7,917 nucleotides of DNA from Candidatus Dormiibacterota bacterium (GTDB taxonomy: Bacteria > Chloroflexota > Dormibacteria > Aeolococcales > Aeolococcaceae): positions 11,064 through 18,980 of the forward strand of contig PLAX01000059.1 of assembly GCA_003135255.1 (NCBI GenBank), given 5' to 3'. Below, one piece after another: positions 1 to 6,985 of the stretch; position 1 is the stretch's first letter; each line of letters begins with the position of its first letter. The translations under genes were made by a program, and so were the position numbers. The notes beneath the pieces were generated by a model. That model was not told the DNA's origin and made no database searches. It saw nothing but the letters and a program-made list of their open reading frames with translations.

Positions 1-695
1 GATCGGCGGCGGTGGGCACCGTCCTCCGGTGAGACGAGCCAGAGCACGGCCTCGGTGAACGCGGCGAGCCCCACCACGGCCAGGCCGTAGACGAAGCCGC
101 CGTGGAGATTGGCCCAGACAACCATCACCAGGGGCAGGAGGTAGACCACGCGGCTGCGGTCCCGGAGGAAGGACTCGACCCAGTAGAGGGTCAGGCAGGT
201 CAGGGCGAAGCTGACCATCTGCGACCGGGGGCCCCAGACCTCGACGCCGGCAGCAGCCGCCACCGCGATGCAGGCGCCCGCGATCAGGGCGGGCACGCGC
301 TCGAGCGCGATGCGCCGCCAGATGAACCAGAAGCCCACCCAGGTGACGGCGACGTACGCGAGGCTGAAGGCGAGGAACCCCCCGGCCCGGAAGATCAGGT
401 CGCCGAGCACCTCGGTGCCCCATTCCTGGTCCGCCCAGACCCGGGTGTAGGCCGTGTAGGTGAAGAACTCGTTGTTCGGGAACGCGCCGTGGCCGATGAT
501 CCAGCTGCCCGTCTCCATGTGCCACCAGAAGTCCGGGTCGCCGACCCGGCGGCAGATGACGACGAGCGTCGCGATCAGAGCGGCGCCCACGATCAGCCCG
601 CCGAGGCCGGGGTGGGGCAGGCGGGCGCGGGCCTGCGGGGTAGCGGAGGGCGGAGAATGCTCTGGCGCGACGGCCACAGGGTGGCACGATGACAC
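1..695 (-). CDS. GT-C-like polytopic membrane protein, N-terminal part (3' end beyond the left edge)
   Basis: The frame stays open from a GTG at 695 to the window edge, giving 231 residues without a stop; an in-frame TAA lies just upstream at 708-710. After a Pro-rich cytoplasmic tail comes a first membrane segment (about 33-48), then DPDFWWHMETG at 53-63, an aromatic stretch, and DQEWGTEV at 89-96. Further hydrophobic segments lie at about 103-125, 133-150 and 157-173, and VWANLHGGF sits at 193-201. An acidic motif in the first extracytoplasmic loop right after TM1 is the layout of GT-C glycosyltransferases, and this D-x-D-F/L-W-W-H plus W-A-N-x-H-G-G combination recurs in unnamed membrane proteins of high-GC bacteria. 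I infer a sugar-transferase role; no activity is proven for the group as far as I know. The start is uncertain: GTG 677 is an alternative, and neither start has a strong Shine-Dalgarno. The gene is divergent from the GT39 gene at 809. Confidence 0.8.
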   Translation of the reverse strand, partial: MSSCHPVAVAPEHSPPSATPQARARLPHPGLGGLIVGAALIATLVVICRRVGDPDFWWHMETGSWIIGHGAFPNNEFFTYTAYTRVWADQEWGTEVLGDLIFRAGGFLAFSLAYVAVTWVGFWFIWRRIALERVPALIAGACIAVAAAAGVEVWGPRSQMVSFALTCLTLYWVESFLRDRSRVVYLLPLVMVVWANLHGGFVYGLAVVGLAAFTEAVLWLVSPEDGAHRRR

Positions 696-797
696 ATCGG
701 CCGCCCGTTAACGCGCGCGAAAGGTTGGCGGGGGACGATAGATTGGGGGTCCCCGGACGCGGGGACGGAGCAGGCTGGCCGCGACGGCCGCCGAGAC

Positions 798-802
798 GGA
801 GG
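798..802 (+). promoter_or_regulatory. Shine-Dalgarno (GGAGG) fixing the GT39 start at GTG 809
   Basis: GGAGG lies 6 nt before GTG 809 and 9 nt before GTG 812. The far upstream in-frame ATG at 689 has no such site, would overlap the divergent gene, and would add 40 Arg/Gly/Pro-rich residues unlike a membrane protein N-terminus. The site therefore decides for 809 (or 812). Confidence 0.75.
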
Positions 803-808
803 ACGGCA

Positions 809-2395
809 GTGGTGGCGGCGGCGGGGGGACGATGTCGTGCGGCGGCGGGCCACCTCTCCACCTACCGGCTCCGCCGCCGCGTCTGGCTGATCGGGCCCCT
901 CGCCCTCTACAGCCTGCTCCGCATCCCGTCCTTCCTCGAGCCCCACTGGTACACCGACGAGGCCGGCTACGCCACCACCGCCCGAGCCCTTCTCCAGGGC
1001 AAGGTCCTCTACTCCCAGATCTGGACCAACAAGCCACCTCTTCAGATCTGGACGGTCGCCGCCGTGATCCGCTTCCTGGGCACGAGCGAGGTGGCCCTCC
1101 ACGCCGTCACCTTCCTGACCGGGCTGCTCACCCTGCTCGCCATCGCCTACGCGGCCAACCGCCTCCTCGGCCGCCGCCGCACCGTGGTCGCCCTGATCCT
1201 CGCCGCGATCATGCTGGGCACCCCCCTCCTCGACGCCGAGCTGATCCTCCCCGAGAGCTTCCTCATCGCCCCCATGGCGTGGGCCGGGGCGCTCCTGCTC
1301 ACCCGGGTCGCCGCTCCTGACACGCGTCGCTGGCCCCTGTGGCCGGTGGCGGTGGGCGCGCTGGCGGCGATCGGCATCGCCTACCAGCAGACGGCACTGG
1401 CGGACACCTGCGCCTTTGCCCTGATCCTGGCGACAGCGGGCCGGGCGAGCTGGCGACGCGTGGCGGTGTACGCGGGCACCCTGGCCGGCCTGACCGGGGC
1501 GTGGCTGATCCCGGCCGTCGTGACCGCGGGGGCAGGCAAGGTCGCCTACGCCCTGGTCGGCTTCTGGGTCCAGTTCGCCCAGGGTCAGGGGAACCTGCAG
1601 ATCCCGATGGTGATCCGGGCGATCGTTGCGCTGGTCGTGCTGACCCTGGTGGTGTCCGGCGCCTGGCTGCACCGCCGGGACCGGGACATCTCCTGGGCAC
1701 TCTGGGTCTGGGCCGCTGTGGCCCTCCTCGTCCCGACGGTGGCCGGGCAGCCGTATCCCCACTACCTGCTGCCCTCCCTGGTCCCGACCGCACTTGCCCT
1801 CAGCAGCCTGGGGCTGCGGCTCCCGGCCGTGGCGCCGAGCCAGCGGCGCCTGGCCGGCGCCGGGCTCATCGTGGCCACCGGCCTCGCCCTGGTGGGTGCG
1901 GCGCCGACCGGGCTGGACTGGCCCCCGGCTTTGGCGGTCGGCAATCACAGCTTCGCCACCTACTACTTCGGGGCCATCTCGACACTCACCCGAGGTCAGT
2001 CGCTGTCGACGTACCAGGACCAGTTCGACTACCGGGTGTCCGAGGACAGCGAGGTGGCGGTGTGGATCAGCGCCCACGGACTCGAGGGCAGCTCTGCGGT
2101 GGTCTGGTCGTCGGAGGTCTGGCTCTATGACCTGGACGACCTCCAGCTTGTCCTGCCGACGCCGCCCATCTACAACGACGAGCATCTCCTCGGCTATGAC
2201 GGGCCGGTGGCCCAGCGGGTCGCTGACCTGGAGCCCGCGCTCGTGATCACGGACGGGGAGAGCCTGACCTCCTGGCCGGAGATCAGCCCCGTACTGGCCA
2301 CCGGATACGAGCAGGTCGACGAGTCGGGCTCGGAGATCGTCTGGCTGCGCGACGACCTGGTCGCCTCGGTGATGGGCCCCACCGGGCTCGGCTAA
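809..2395 (+). CDS. Glycosyltransferase family 39 (PMT/ArnT-like) membrane protein
   Basis: This 528-residue protein has about eleven hydrophobic segments between residues 25 and 366. The first extracytoplasmic loop carries HWYTDEAGYATTARALL (46-62), with the paired acidic D50-E51, followed by NKPPL (74-78) and IRFLG. This is the D-E ... K-P-P-L ... F-x-G signature of PMT_2/ArnT-type GT-C enzymes, in which the loop-1 acid is the catalytic residue. A second acidic loop, LDAELILPES, is at 141-150, and a QPYPHYLLP motif at 314-322 matches the family's H-Y-x-L-P before a late membrane helix. Residues about 372-528 form a soluble C-terminal domain that should lie outside the membrane. Known family members move a sugar from a polyprenyl-phosphate carrier to lipid or protein; the sugar and acceptor here cannot be read. 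The GTG start is set by GGAGG at 798-802. The GT87 gene follows 65 bp downstream on the same strand, so co-transcription is likely. Confidence 0.88.
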   Translation: MVAAAGGRCRAAAGHLSTYRLRRRVWLIGPLALYSLLRIPSFLEPHWYTDEAGYATTARALLQGKVLYSQIWTNKPPLQIWTVAAVIRFLGTSEVALHAVTFLTGLLTLLAIAYAANRLLGRRRTVVALILAAIMLGTPLLDAELILPESFLIAPMAWAGALLLTRVAAPDTRRWPLWPVAVGALAAIGIAYQQTALADTCAFALILATAGRASWRRVAVYAGTLAGLTGAWLIPAVVTAGAGKVAYALVGFWVQFAQGQGNLQIPMVIRAIVALVVLTLVVSGAWLHRRDRDISWALWVWAAVALLVPTVAGQPYPHYLLPSLVPTALALSSLGLRLPAVAPSQRRLAGAGLIVATGLALVGAAPTGLDWPPALAVGNHSFATYYFGAISTLTRGQSLSTYQDQFDYRVSEDSEVAVWISAHGLEGSSAVVWSSEVWLYDLDDLQLVLPTPPIYNDEHLLGYDGPVAQRVADLEPALVITDGESLTSWPEISPVLATGYEQVDESGSEIVWLRDDLVASVMGPTGLG

Positions 2396-2417
2396 CCACC
2401 GGCCCGAACCGCGCCGC

Positions 2418-2432
2418 GCGGGCATCGCCCGC
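2418..2432 (+). other. Short GC hairpin in the GT39-GT87 gap
   Basis: GCGGGC and GCCCGC (6 bp, perfect) flank a 3-nt loop ATC between the two glycosyltransferase genes. A palindrome GGCGCGCC follows at 2437-2444. There is no T-run, so this is not a good intrinsic terminator. In such GC-rich sequence a 6-bp stem can occur by chance. It could modestly affect readthrough or RNA stability between the two genes, which is inference only. Confidence 0.25.
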
Positions 2433-2460
2433 AACCGGCGCGCCCGGCACCCGGAGGCTG

Positions 2461-3990
2461 ATGGGTCCACCACCCGCCCACCGTGCCATCATCGCGCCGG
2501 TGAGCACCAGAGGTGGGCGCCTGCCGCAGCAGCCCGGCGGCAGTGAGCCGGATTCGGGGCCGCCCCAGACTCCCTTCGACGCGGCCGTCTTCGATCGCCG
2601 GCTTCCCGGCATCGTGGCCTGGCTGCGTCCGTGGGCCGTGCCGATCAGCGTGCTGGTCATCGCGGCGGCCACGCTCTACGTGATGCGCTCTGGCGCGGCG
2701 CGGTTCAGCTGGGCGGACTTCCGCACCTTCTACCAGGCGGGCCTCGACGTCCGGTCCGGCGCCAACCCCTACCTCGGGGCGATGAGCTTCATCCACGCCT
2801 ACACCCCGGCCGGCAATGGCACCTACTGGACCACTCAGGTCTACGTCTACGCGCCCTTCTTCGCCTACCTCATGGTGCCCCTCACCCTCCTTCCTCACTG
2901 GGGCGCGCTGACCACCTGGGACCTGCTCAACGTCGCCTTCGTGGTGTTCGCCGTCTATGCCGCTCTTCGCGCCGCCGGGCTCCGCCCGAGTGCGACGATG
3001 GTGCTGCTCCTGGCCGCGGCCTCCGCGGTCACCCTTCCGGTCCATCGGGAGTGGGATCTCGGCCAGAGCGACCTCCTGGTGATGGCCCTGATCTGCGCAG
3101 CGCTCTGGGCGCGAACGGCGGGCCGGGCGGGACTTGCCGGCCTGCTCCTCGGCGCCGGCTGTGCCGTCAAGCCGGAGCTGCTCCTGCTCGCCCTCGTCCT
3201 CCTCTGGCGGCGCGACTTCCGGTTCGCGATCGCCGCCGCCGTGGCGACCGCGATCCTCGGGCTCGCGCCCTTTCTCCTCCTCGGTCAGCGGGCGTGGTCG
3301 GACTTCTGGACCGCCTGGGGGTTCTGGGCCAATCAGTACCTGCCCTTCCTCCACAACGAGTCCCCCAAGGGGGTGCTGGCCCGTCTCTTCACGGTCAACC
3401 CGGCGGCCCACCCGCTGACCGTCGCCCCCGGGGCCGTGACCGTCCTCTGGCTCGTGCTCGCGGTGGTCGTCCTCGTCCTGACCGTCGCGGTCACGTCGAC
3501 CCGGCCGCTCCGTGGCGACGCGCTCTCCCTCCTCGAGGTGGGCCTTGCGATCGAGGCCATCATGCTGGTCAGCCCGCTCACCGAGCGTCCCTACTTCCTC
3601 TTCCTGCTCATCCCGCTGATCGGCCTCTTCTGCTGGGTGCGCGAGGTCGGGGTGGCGGGGCTCTTCGAGCGCAGGGCCACCGTGGCGGCGGTGCTCTTCT
3701 GGCTGCTCCTGGCGGGACCGGCCGAGGTGGCTGAGTACGTCGTCGACACCGGGGTCACCGTCCAGTCGCACGCGGCTCCCCTCTTCACGCTGCTCGCCCC
3801 GGCGTACATGTGGGTGACGGTCGCGGCCTTCGTCTTCCAGCTTCTGGTCGTCGCCCACCTTCGCGGCCTGCGTCTCGTTCCCGCTGTCGGCGCCACCCTG
3901 CGCGGTGCCCCCGCGCTGCTGCTGGCGTGGCTCGGGGATGCGGGATCGGCGCTCGGCCTCGTCCGTGAGAGCGACTCACCCGCGGCGTAA
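2461..3990 (+). CDS. Glycosyltransferase family 87 (DUF2029) membrane protein
   Basis: A 509-residue protein with about twelve hydrophobic segments. After the first (about 57-76) comes WADFRTFYQAGLDVRSGANPY (84-104), the hallmark D-F-x-x-F-Y-x-A-G ... G-x-N-P-Y of GT87, with D86 the presumed catalytic acid. Then come VYVYAPFFAYLMVPLTLLP (127-145), LGQSDLLVMAL (200-210) and LAGLLLGAGCAVKPELLLL (225-243), matching the family's Y-x-P-P-F, G-Q-x-x-L-L and K-P motifs. NESPKGVLARL (299-309) and SPLTERPYFLFLLIP (371-385) fill the usual late positions. Characterised relatives are polyprenyl-phosphomannose-dependent mannosyltransferases of mycobacterial envelope glycolipids; the substrate here is unknown. 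ATG 2461 is preceded by GGAGG at 2453-2457 with only 3 nt spacing. GTG 2500 is an alternative without a Shine-Dalgarno, and the first 50 residues are Pro/Gly-rich and unconserved in look. The gene is downstream partner of the GT39 gene and convergent with korB. Confidence 0.87.
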   Translation: MGPPPAHRAIIAPVSTRGGRLPQQPGGSEPDSGPPQTPFDAAVFDRRLPGIVAWLRPWAVPISVLVIAAATLYVMRSGAARFSWADFRTFYQAGLDVRSGANPYLGAMSFIHAYTPAGNGTYWTTQVYVYAPFFAYLMVPLTLLPHWGALTTWDLLNVAFVVFAVYAALRAAGLRPSATMVLLLAAASAVTLPVHREWDLGQSDLLVMALICAALWARTAGRAGLAGLLLGAGCAVKPELLLLALVLLWRRDFRFAIAAAVATAILGLAPFLLLGQRAWSDFWTAWGFWANQYLPFLHNESPKGVLARLFTVNPAAHPLTVAPGAVTVLWLVLAVVVLVLTVAVTSTRPLRGDALSLLEVGLAIEAIMLVSPLTERPYFLFLLIPLIGLFCWVREVGVAGLFERRATVAAVLFWLLLAGPAEVAEYVVDTGVTVQSHAAPLFTLLAPAYMWVTVAAFVFQLLVVAHLRGLRLVPAVGATLRGAPALLLAWLGDAGSALGLVRESDSPAA

Positions 3991-4012
3991 GGGAGAGGGA
4001 GGGGTGAAGGGC

Positions 4013-5044
4013 CTACGCCAGCCCCGCCATCAGCGCATCCCACTGTTCGCGGGACGGCCGCAGCTCCTCGATCGGTAGCTGGGCCAGGGGGCGTGTGGGC
4101 AGCCCCTCGCGGGTGCAGAGGTCGTCCGCCTCGGGGCTGACGTAGAGCAGGCCGGTGACGATCTCGCCGCTCTGCCGGGCCTCGAAGAGCAGGCGCATCG
4201 CCGCCATCCGGTCGCGGGCATCGTGCTCGGGGCCGATCTTGCGCAGCAGGATGTGGGAGCTGTCGTGCAGCTCGACGTCCTGGACGGTTCCCGGCTCGTA
4301 GTCGACCGTGATCTCCCCCTGGGGGGCGATGTAGTCGGGGGTGTTGACCGGGGCGTCGTGGTCCTTGACGTAGGCGTAGCTCTTGGTGCTGCCCTCGTGG
4401 TCGTTGAAGGTGACACAGGGGCTGATGACGTCGATGACCGCCGTGCCGCGGTGGGCGAGGGCGGCCTGGAGCAGCGGGACGAGCTGCTTGCCGTCGCCGC
4501 TGAAGCTGCGGGCCACGAAACTCGCCCCCAGCTCGATGGCCAGGGCGGAGATGTCGATCTGCTCGTACCGGTTGGCCGGTCCCCGCTTGGGGCGGGATCC
4601 GAGGTCGGCGGTGGCCGAGGACTGGCCCTTGGTGAGGCCGTAGACGCCGTTGTTCTCGATGACGTAGGTCATGTCGAGATTGCGCCGGATCATATGGCAG
4701 TACTGGCCGAGCCCAATGGACGCGGTGTCGCCGTCCCCGCTGACGCCGAACACCACCAGGTCGCGGTTGGCGAGCTTGGCTCCGGTGGCGAGCGACGGCA
4801 TCCGGCCATGCGCACCGTTGAAGCCGTGGGCGTGCTCCACGAAGTAGGCGGCGGCCTTGGAGGAGCAGCCGATCCCGCTCATCTTGGCCAGCAGATGGGG
4901 TTCGATGGCGCTGTCGTAGAGCGCCTTGACGATGTGGTTGGTGATCGAGTTGTGCCCGCAGCCTGCGCAGAGGGTGGTGTGCGCGCCCTTGTAGTCATCT
5001 CGGTTGAGCCCCAGGCGGTTCAGCTTCTCGATGGCGACTTCCAT
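4013..5044 (-). CDS. korB: 2-oxoglutarate (2-oxoacid):ferredoxin oxidoreductase, beta subunit
   Basis: This 343-residue cytoplasmic protein binds thiamine diphosphate and one [4Fe-4S] cluster. CAGCGH (26-31) with C29, GIGC (57-60) and SPC (208-210) supply C26, C29, C60 and C210, the same four-cysteine layout that holds the cluster in archaeal 2-oxoacid:ferredoxin oxidoreductase beta subunits. The TPP/Mg motif is GDGD (103-106) followed about 25 residues on by ENNGVYGLTKGQ (130-141). With KorA it converts a 2-oxoacid and CoA to acyl-CoA and CO2 and passes two electrons to ferredoxin. Residues about 245-343 form a C-terminal extension beyond the TPP core, as in many bacterial KorB. ATG 5044 is chosen over an upstream in-frame start at 5155 because it has AGGAG at proper spacing and gives the family N-terminus. 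It lies 10 nt after the korA stop. 2-oxoglutarate specificity is inferred from family resemblance; pyruvate or another 2-oxoacid is possible. Confidence 0.93.
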   Translation of the reverse strand: MEVAIEKLNRLGLNRDDYKGAHTTLCAGCGHNSITNHIVKALYDSAIEPHLLAKMSGIGCSSKAAAYFVEHAHGFNGAHGRMPSLATGAKLANRDLVVFGVSGDGDTASIGLGQYCHMIRRNLDMTYVIENNGVYGLTKGQSSATADLGSRPKRGPANRYEQIDISALAIELGASFVARSFSGDGKQLVPLLQAALAHRGTAVIDVISPCVTFNDHEGSTKSYAYVKDHDAPVNTPDYIAPQGEITVDYEPGTVQDVELHDSSHILLRKIGPEHDARDRMAAMRLLFEARQSGEIVTGLLYVSPEADDLCTREGLPTRPLAQLPIEELRPSREQWDALMAGLA

Positions 5045-5050
5045 GGCCCT

Positions 5051-5055
5051 CTCCT
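5051..5055 (-). promoter_or_regulatory. Shine-Dalgarno of korB overlapping the korA stop
   Basis: On the minus strand AGGAG starts with the last base of the korA TGA (5057-5055) and ends 6 nt before ATG 5044. This fixes the korB start and suggests translational coupling of the two subunits. Confidence 0.75.
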
Positions 5056-6908
5056 CAGCCGACCGGCCCGCGCCGGCTCGTGACGCCCTGGTGATCGGCG
5101 GGCTCCCGCTGCGCCAGCTCACCGGCCAGCACCGGGTCGCTGATGGCCTCGGCATCGATGGGGACGCCGTTGAAGTGGCGGATGCTCCGGAGCCGGTCGG
5201 CCAGCTCCCCGGGGAGCTCCTGGCGGAGCAGGGCCTCCATCTGGCCGTCGCGGTTCTGCTCGGTCACGTAGACGCGGTCGTGGCGGGCGATGAACTCGGC
5301 CACCCCCGGATGCAGGGGCAGTCCGCGGATCCGCAGGTAGTCCGTCTCCACCCCGCGATCGGCGAGCTGGTGCCGGGCCTCGACCACCGCGTGGTGGGTG
5401 GAGCCGTAGGCGCAGATCGCCACCCGGGTGCCGGCTTCCTCGACGAGCGGAGCCGGCAGCAGGGTCCGCGCCCCCTCGATCTTGCGGCGGAGCCGGTCCA
5501 TGTTGGCCTGGTAGACGTCGGGGTCCTCCGTGTACAGGGCGTGCTCGTCGTGGCCCGATCCGCGGGTGAAGTAGGCCGCCCGTGGGTTGGCGGTGCCGGG
5601 GAGGGTCCGGTAGGGGATGCCGTCGCCGTCGACGTCGCGGTAGCGGGCCCAGTCGGTGACCTGCTCCAGGGCCTTCGCGTCGAGGACCTTGCCCCGGTCG
5701 ATCGCGCTCTCCGTGTAGGGGAGCGGCTCCGTCCTCCAGAGGTTCATGCCGAGGTCCAGGTCGCTCAGGACAAAGACGGGGGTCTGCAGCCGGTCGGCGA
5801 CGTCGAAGGCCCGCTGCGCGTCCTCGTAGACCTCGATGACCGTCCCGGGCAGGAGCACCGGGTGCCGGGTGTCGCCGTGGGAGAGGGTGTGGACGAAGCC
5901 CAGATCTCCCTGCATGGTCCGGGTCGGCAGACCGGTGGAGGGCCCGGCCCGCTGGATGTCGAAGATGACCGCGGGGATCTCGGCGTAGTAGCCGAGGCCG
6001 GTGAGCTCCGCCATCAGCGAGATCCCCGGTCCCGAGGTCGCGGTCATGGCCCGGGCGCCCGCCCACTCCGCACCCAGCACGATCCCGATGGCGGCCAGCT
6101 CGTCCTCCGCCTGGATGGCGGCGAACCGCCGCTCACCCGTCGCCACGTCCACCCGGGAGCGCTCCGCGTAGTCGATGAACGCCTCGCAGAGGGACGACGA
6201 CGGGGTGATCGGGTACCAGGCGAGCACCGTGCAGCCGGCCATCAGGCTGCCCAGCGCGGCGGCGCGATTGCCGTCCAGGAGCACGGTTCCGCGGGTGCCG
6301 TCCATCGGCGCCACCCGGAAGGGATCGGTCTTGACCAGGTTCTCCCGCGTGTAGTCCACGCCGATTTGGACGGCGGCGAGATTGAGGTCGGCGGCCTTGG
6401 GCTTGGTCCGGAACTGGTCCCGGACCCCCTGCTCGACGGCGGCCGGGTCGAGGCCGATCAGCTCGGCCAGCACGCCGACATAGATCATGTTCTGCAGGTA
6501 CTTGCGGAGGTCAGGCTTGGCCTCCAGCTTCTCGCGGGCGAGTCGGGCGAAGGGCACCGGGTACCAGGAGACGTCGTCGCGGTCGGCGGCGCTGAAGCGG
6601 GGGAGGGCCGCCTCGTGGATCACGGCCCCGCCGGACCGGACGTTGGCCGCGTCGCGCTCCCAGGTCGCCGGGTTCATGGCGATCAGGATGTCGACGGTCC
6701 GCTTCCGCGCCTGGTACCCCTGCGGCGTGACCCGGATGTCGTACCAGGTCGGCTCCCCCTCGATATTGGAGGGGAAGACGTTCTTCGCCGCCACCGGGAT
6801 GCCCATATGGAAGAGGGCCTTGGTGATGACGAGGTTGGAGGACTGCGATCCCGACCCGTTGACGGTCGCCGCCTGGACGCAGAAGTCGTTGAGGACGTCT
6901 CCGGTCAT
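5055..6908 (-). CDS. korA: 2-oxoglutarate (2-oxoacid):ferredoxin oxidoreductase, fused gamma-alpha subunit
   Basis: A 617-residue cytoplasmic protein in which two subunits of the four-subunit enzymes are joined. Residues about 10-190 are the gamma domain, with NGSGSQSSNLVITKALFHMG (17-36) and NVFPSNIEGEPTWYDIRV (43-60). After a linker, about 206-480 is the alpha pyrimidine-binding domain, with WYPITPSSSLCEA (231-243; YPITP is the family's substrate/CoA-site motif), an EDE turn (268-270), ATSGPGISLM (290-299) and RAGPSTGLPTRTMQGDL (320-336). Residues about 490-585 are the transketolase C-terminal-like domain (RVAICAYGS, YVTEQN). No cysteine-rich ferredoxin domain is present, so electrons should leave through the KorB cluster to a separate ferredoxin. 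The length is typical of fused KorA. ATG 6908 has GGAG (6914-6917) 5 nt upstream. It is the first gene of the korAB operon, read from the promoter at 6981-7008. Confidence 0.94.
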   Translation of the reverse strand: MTGDVLNDFCVQAATVNGSGSQSSNLVITKALFHMGIPVAAKNVFPSNIEGEPTWYDIRVTPQGYQARKRTVDILIAMNPATWERDAANVRSGGAVIHEAALPRFSAADRDDVSWYPVPFARLAREKLEAKPDLRKYLQNMIYVGVLAELIGLDPAAVEQGVRDQFRTKPKAADLNLAAVQIGVDYTRENLVKTDPFRVAPMDGTRGTVLLDGNRAAALGSLMAGCTVLAWYPITPSSSLCEAFIDYAERSRVDVATGERRFAAIQAEDELAAIGIVLGAEWAGARAMTATSGPGISLMAELTGLGYYAEIPAVIFDIQRAGPSTGLPTRTMQGDLGFVHTLSHGDTRHPVLLPGTVIEVYEDAQRAFDVADRLQTPVFVLSDLDLGMNLWRTEPLPYTESAIDRGKVLDAKALEQVTDWARYRDVDGDGIPYRTLPGTANPRAAYFTRGSGHDEHALYTEDPDVYQANMDRLRRKIEGARTLLPAPLVEEAGTRVAICAYGSTHHAVVEARHQLADRGVETDYLRIRGLPLHPGVAEFIARHDRVYVTEQNRDGQMEALLRQELPGELADRLRSIRHFNGVPIDAEAISDPVLAGELAQREPADHQGVTSRRGPVG

Positions 6909-6963
6909 GGGCTCTCCGGATCTCCGTGCCGATCAGCGCAGGGGCATTCGCCGAACCTGCGAA

Positions 6964-6975
6964 CACATGTGCACA
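6964..6975. promoter_or_regulatory. Two overlapping palindromes, possible operator
   Basis: CACATGTG (6964-6971) and TGTGCACA (6968-6975) are perfect 8-bp palindromes sharing four bases. They lie just past the predicted -10 of the korA promoter, at about its transcription start, and just upstream of the -10 on the other strand. A dimeric regulator bound here could affect both genes. No family-specific operator is recognised, and short palindromes also occur by chance. Confidence 0.3.
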
Positions 6976-6979
6976 CCTC

Positions 6980-6985
6980 TATGAT
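6980..6985 (+). promoter_or_regulatory. Candidate -10 for the aldo/keto reductase gene
   Basis: TATGAT matches the sigma-70-type -10 consensus at five of six positions. The -35 at 17 bp spacing (6957-6962, CTGCGA) is weak, so the promoter is tentative or activator-dependent. It would give a leader of roughly 85-90 nt before GTG 7080. Confidence 0.35.

Noticed and set aside
689..808. Upstream extension of the GT39 gene to ATG 689
   Set aside because: It would add 40 Arg/Gly/Pro-rich residues, overlap the divergent gene's start, and lacks a Shine-Dalgarno. GTG 809 has GGAGG at 6 nt.
696..808. A divergent promoter between the first two genes
   Set aside because: One must exist for the two outward-facing genes, but the only AT-containing spot (GATAGATT, about 738-744) has at best a 4/6 -10 and no -35 on either strand, so I do not place a promoter.
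2396..2460. An intrinsic terminator between the GT39 and GT87 genes
   Set aside because: The only hairpin (2418-2432) has a 6-bp stem and no following T-run, so co-transcription is more likely.
593..2473. A long open frame of 626 codons on the minus strand, antisense to the GT39 gene
   Set aside because: Its translation is a low-complexity mix of Arg, Gly, Pro, Asp, Gln and His with no membrane segment or known motif. It spans the first gene's 5' end and the whole GT39 gene. Such frames are expected opposite genes whose third positions are nearly all G or C.
2392..3858. A 488-codon open frame on the minus strand opposite the GT87 gene
   Set aside because: Same composition artefact: Glu/Gly/Arg/His-rich with no domain. 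The plus strand shows clear GT87 motifs and regular hydrophobic segments.
4223..5083. A 286-codon plus-strand open frame opposite korB
   Set aside because: Val/Gly/Asp-rich and motif-free, while the minus strand encodes an unmistakable KorB with TPP and cysteine motifs.
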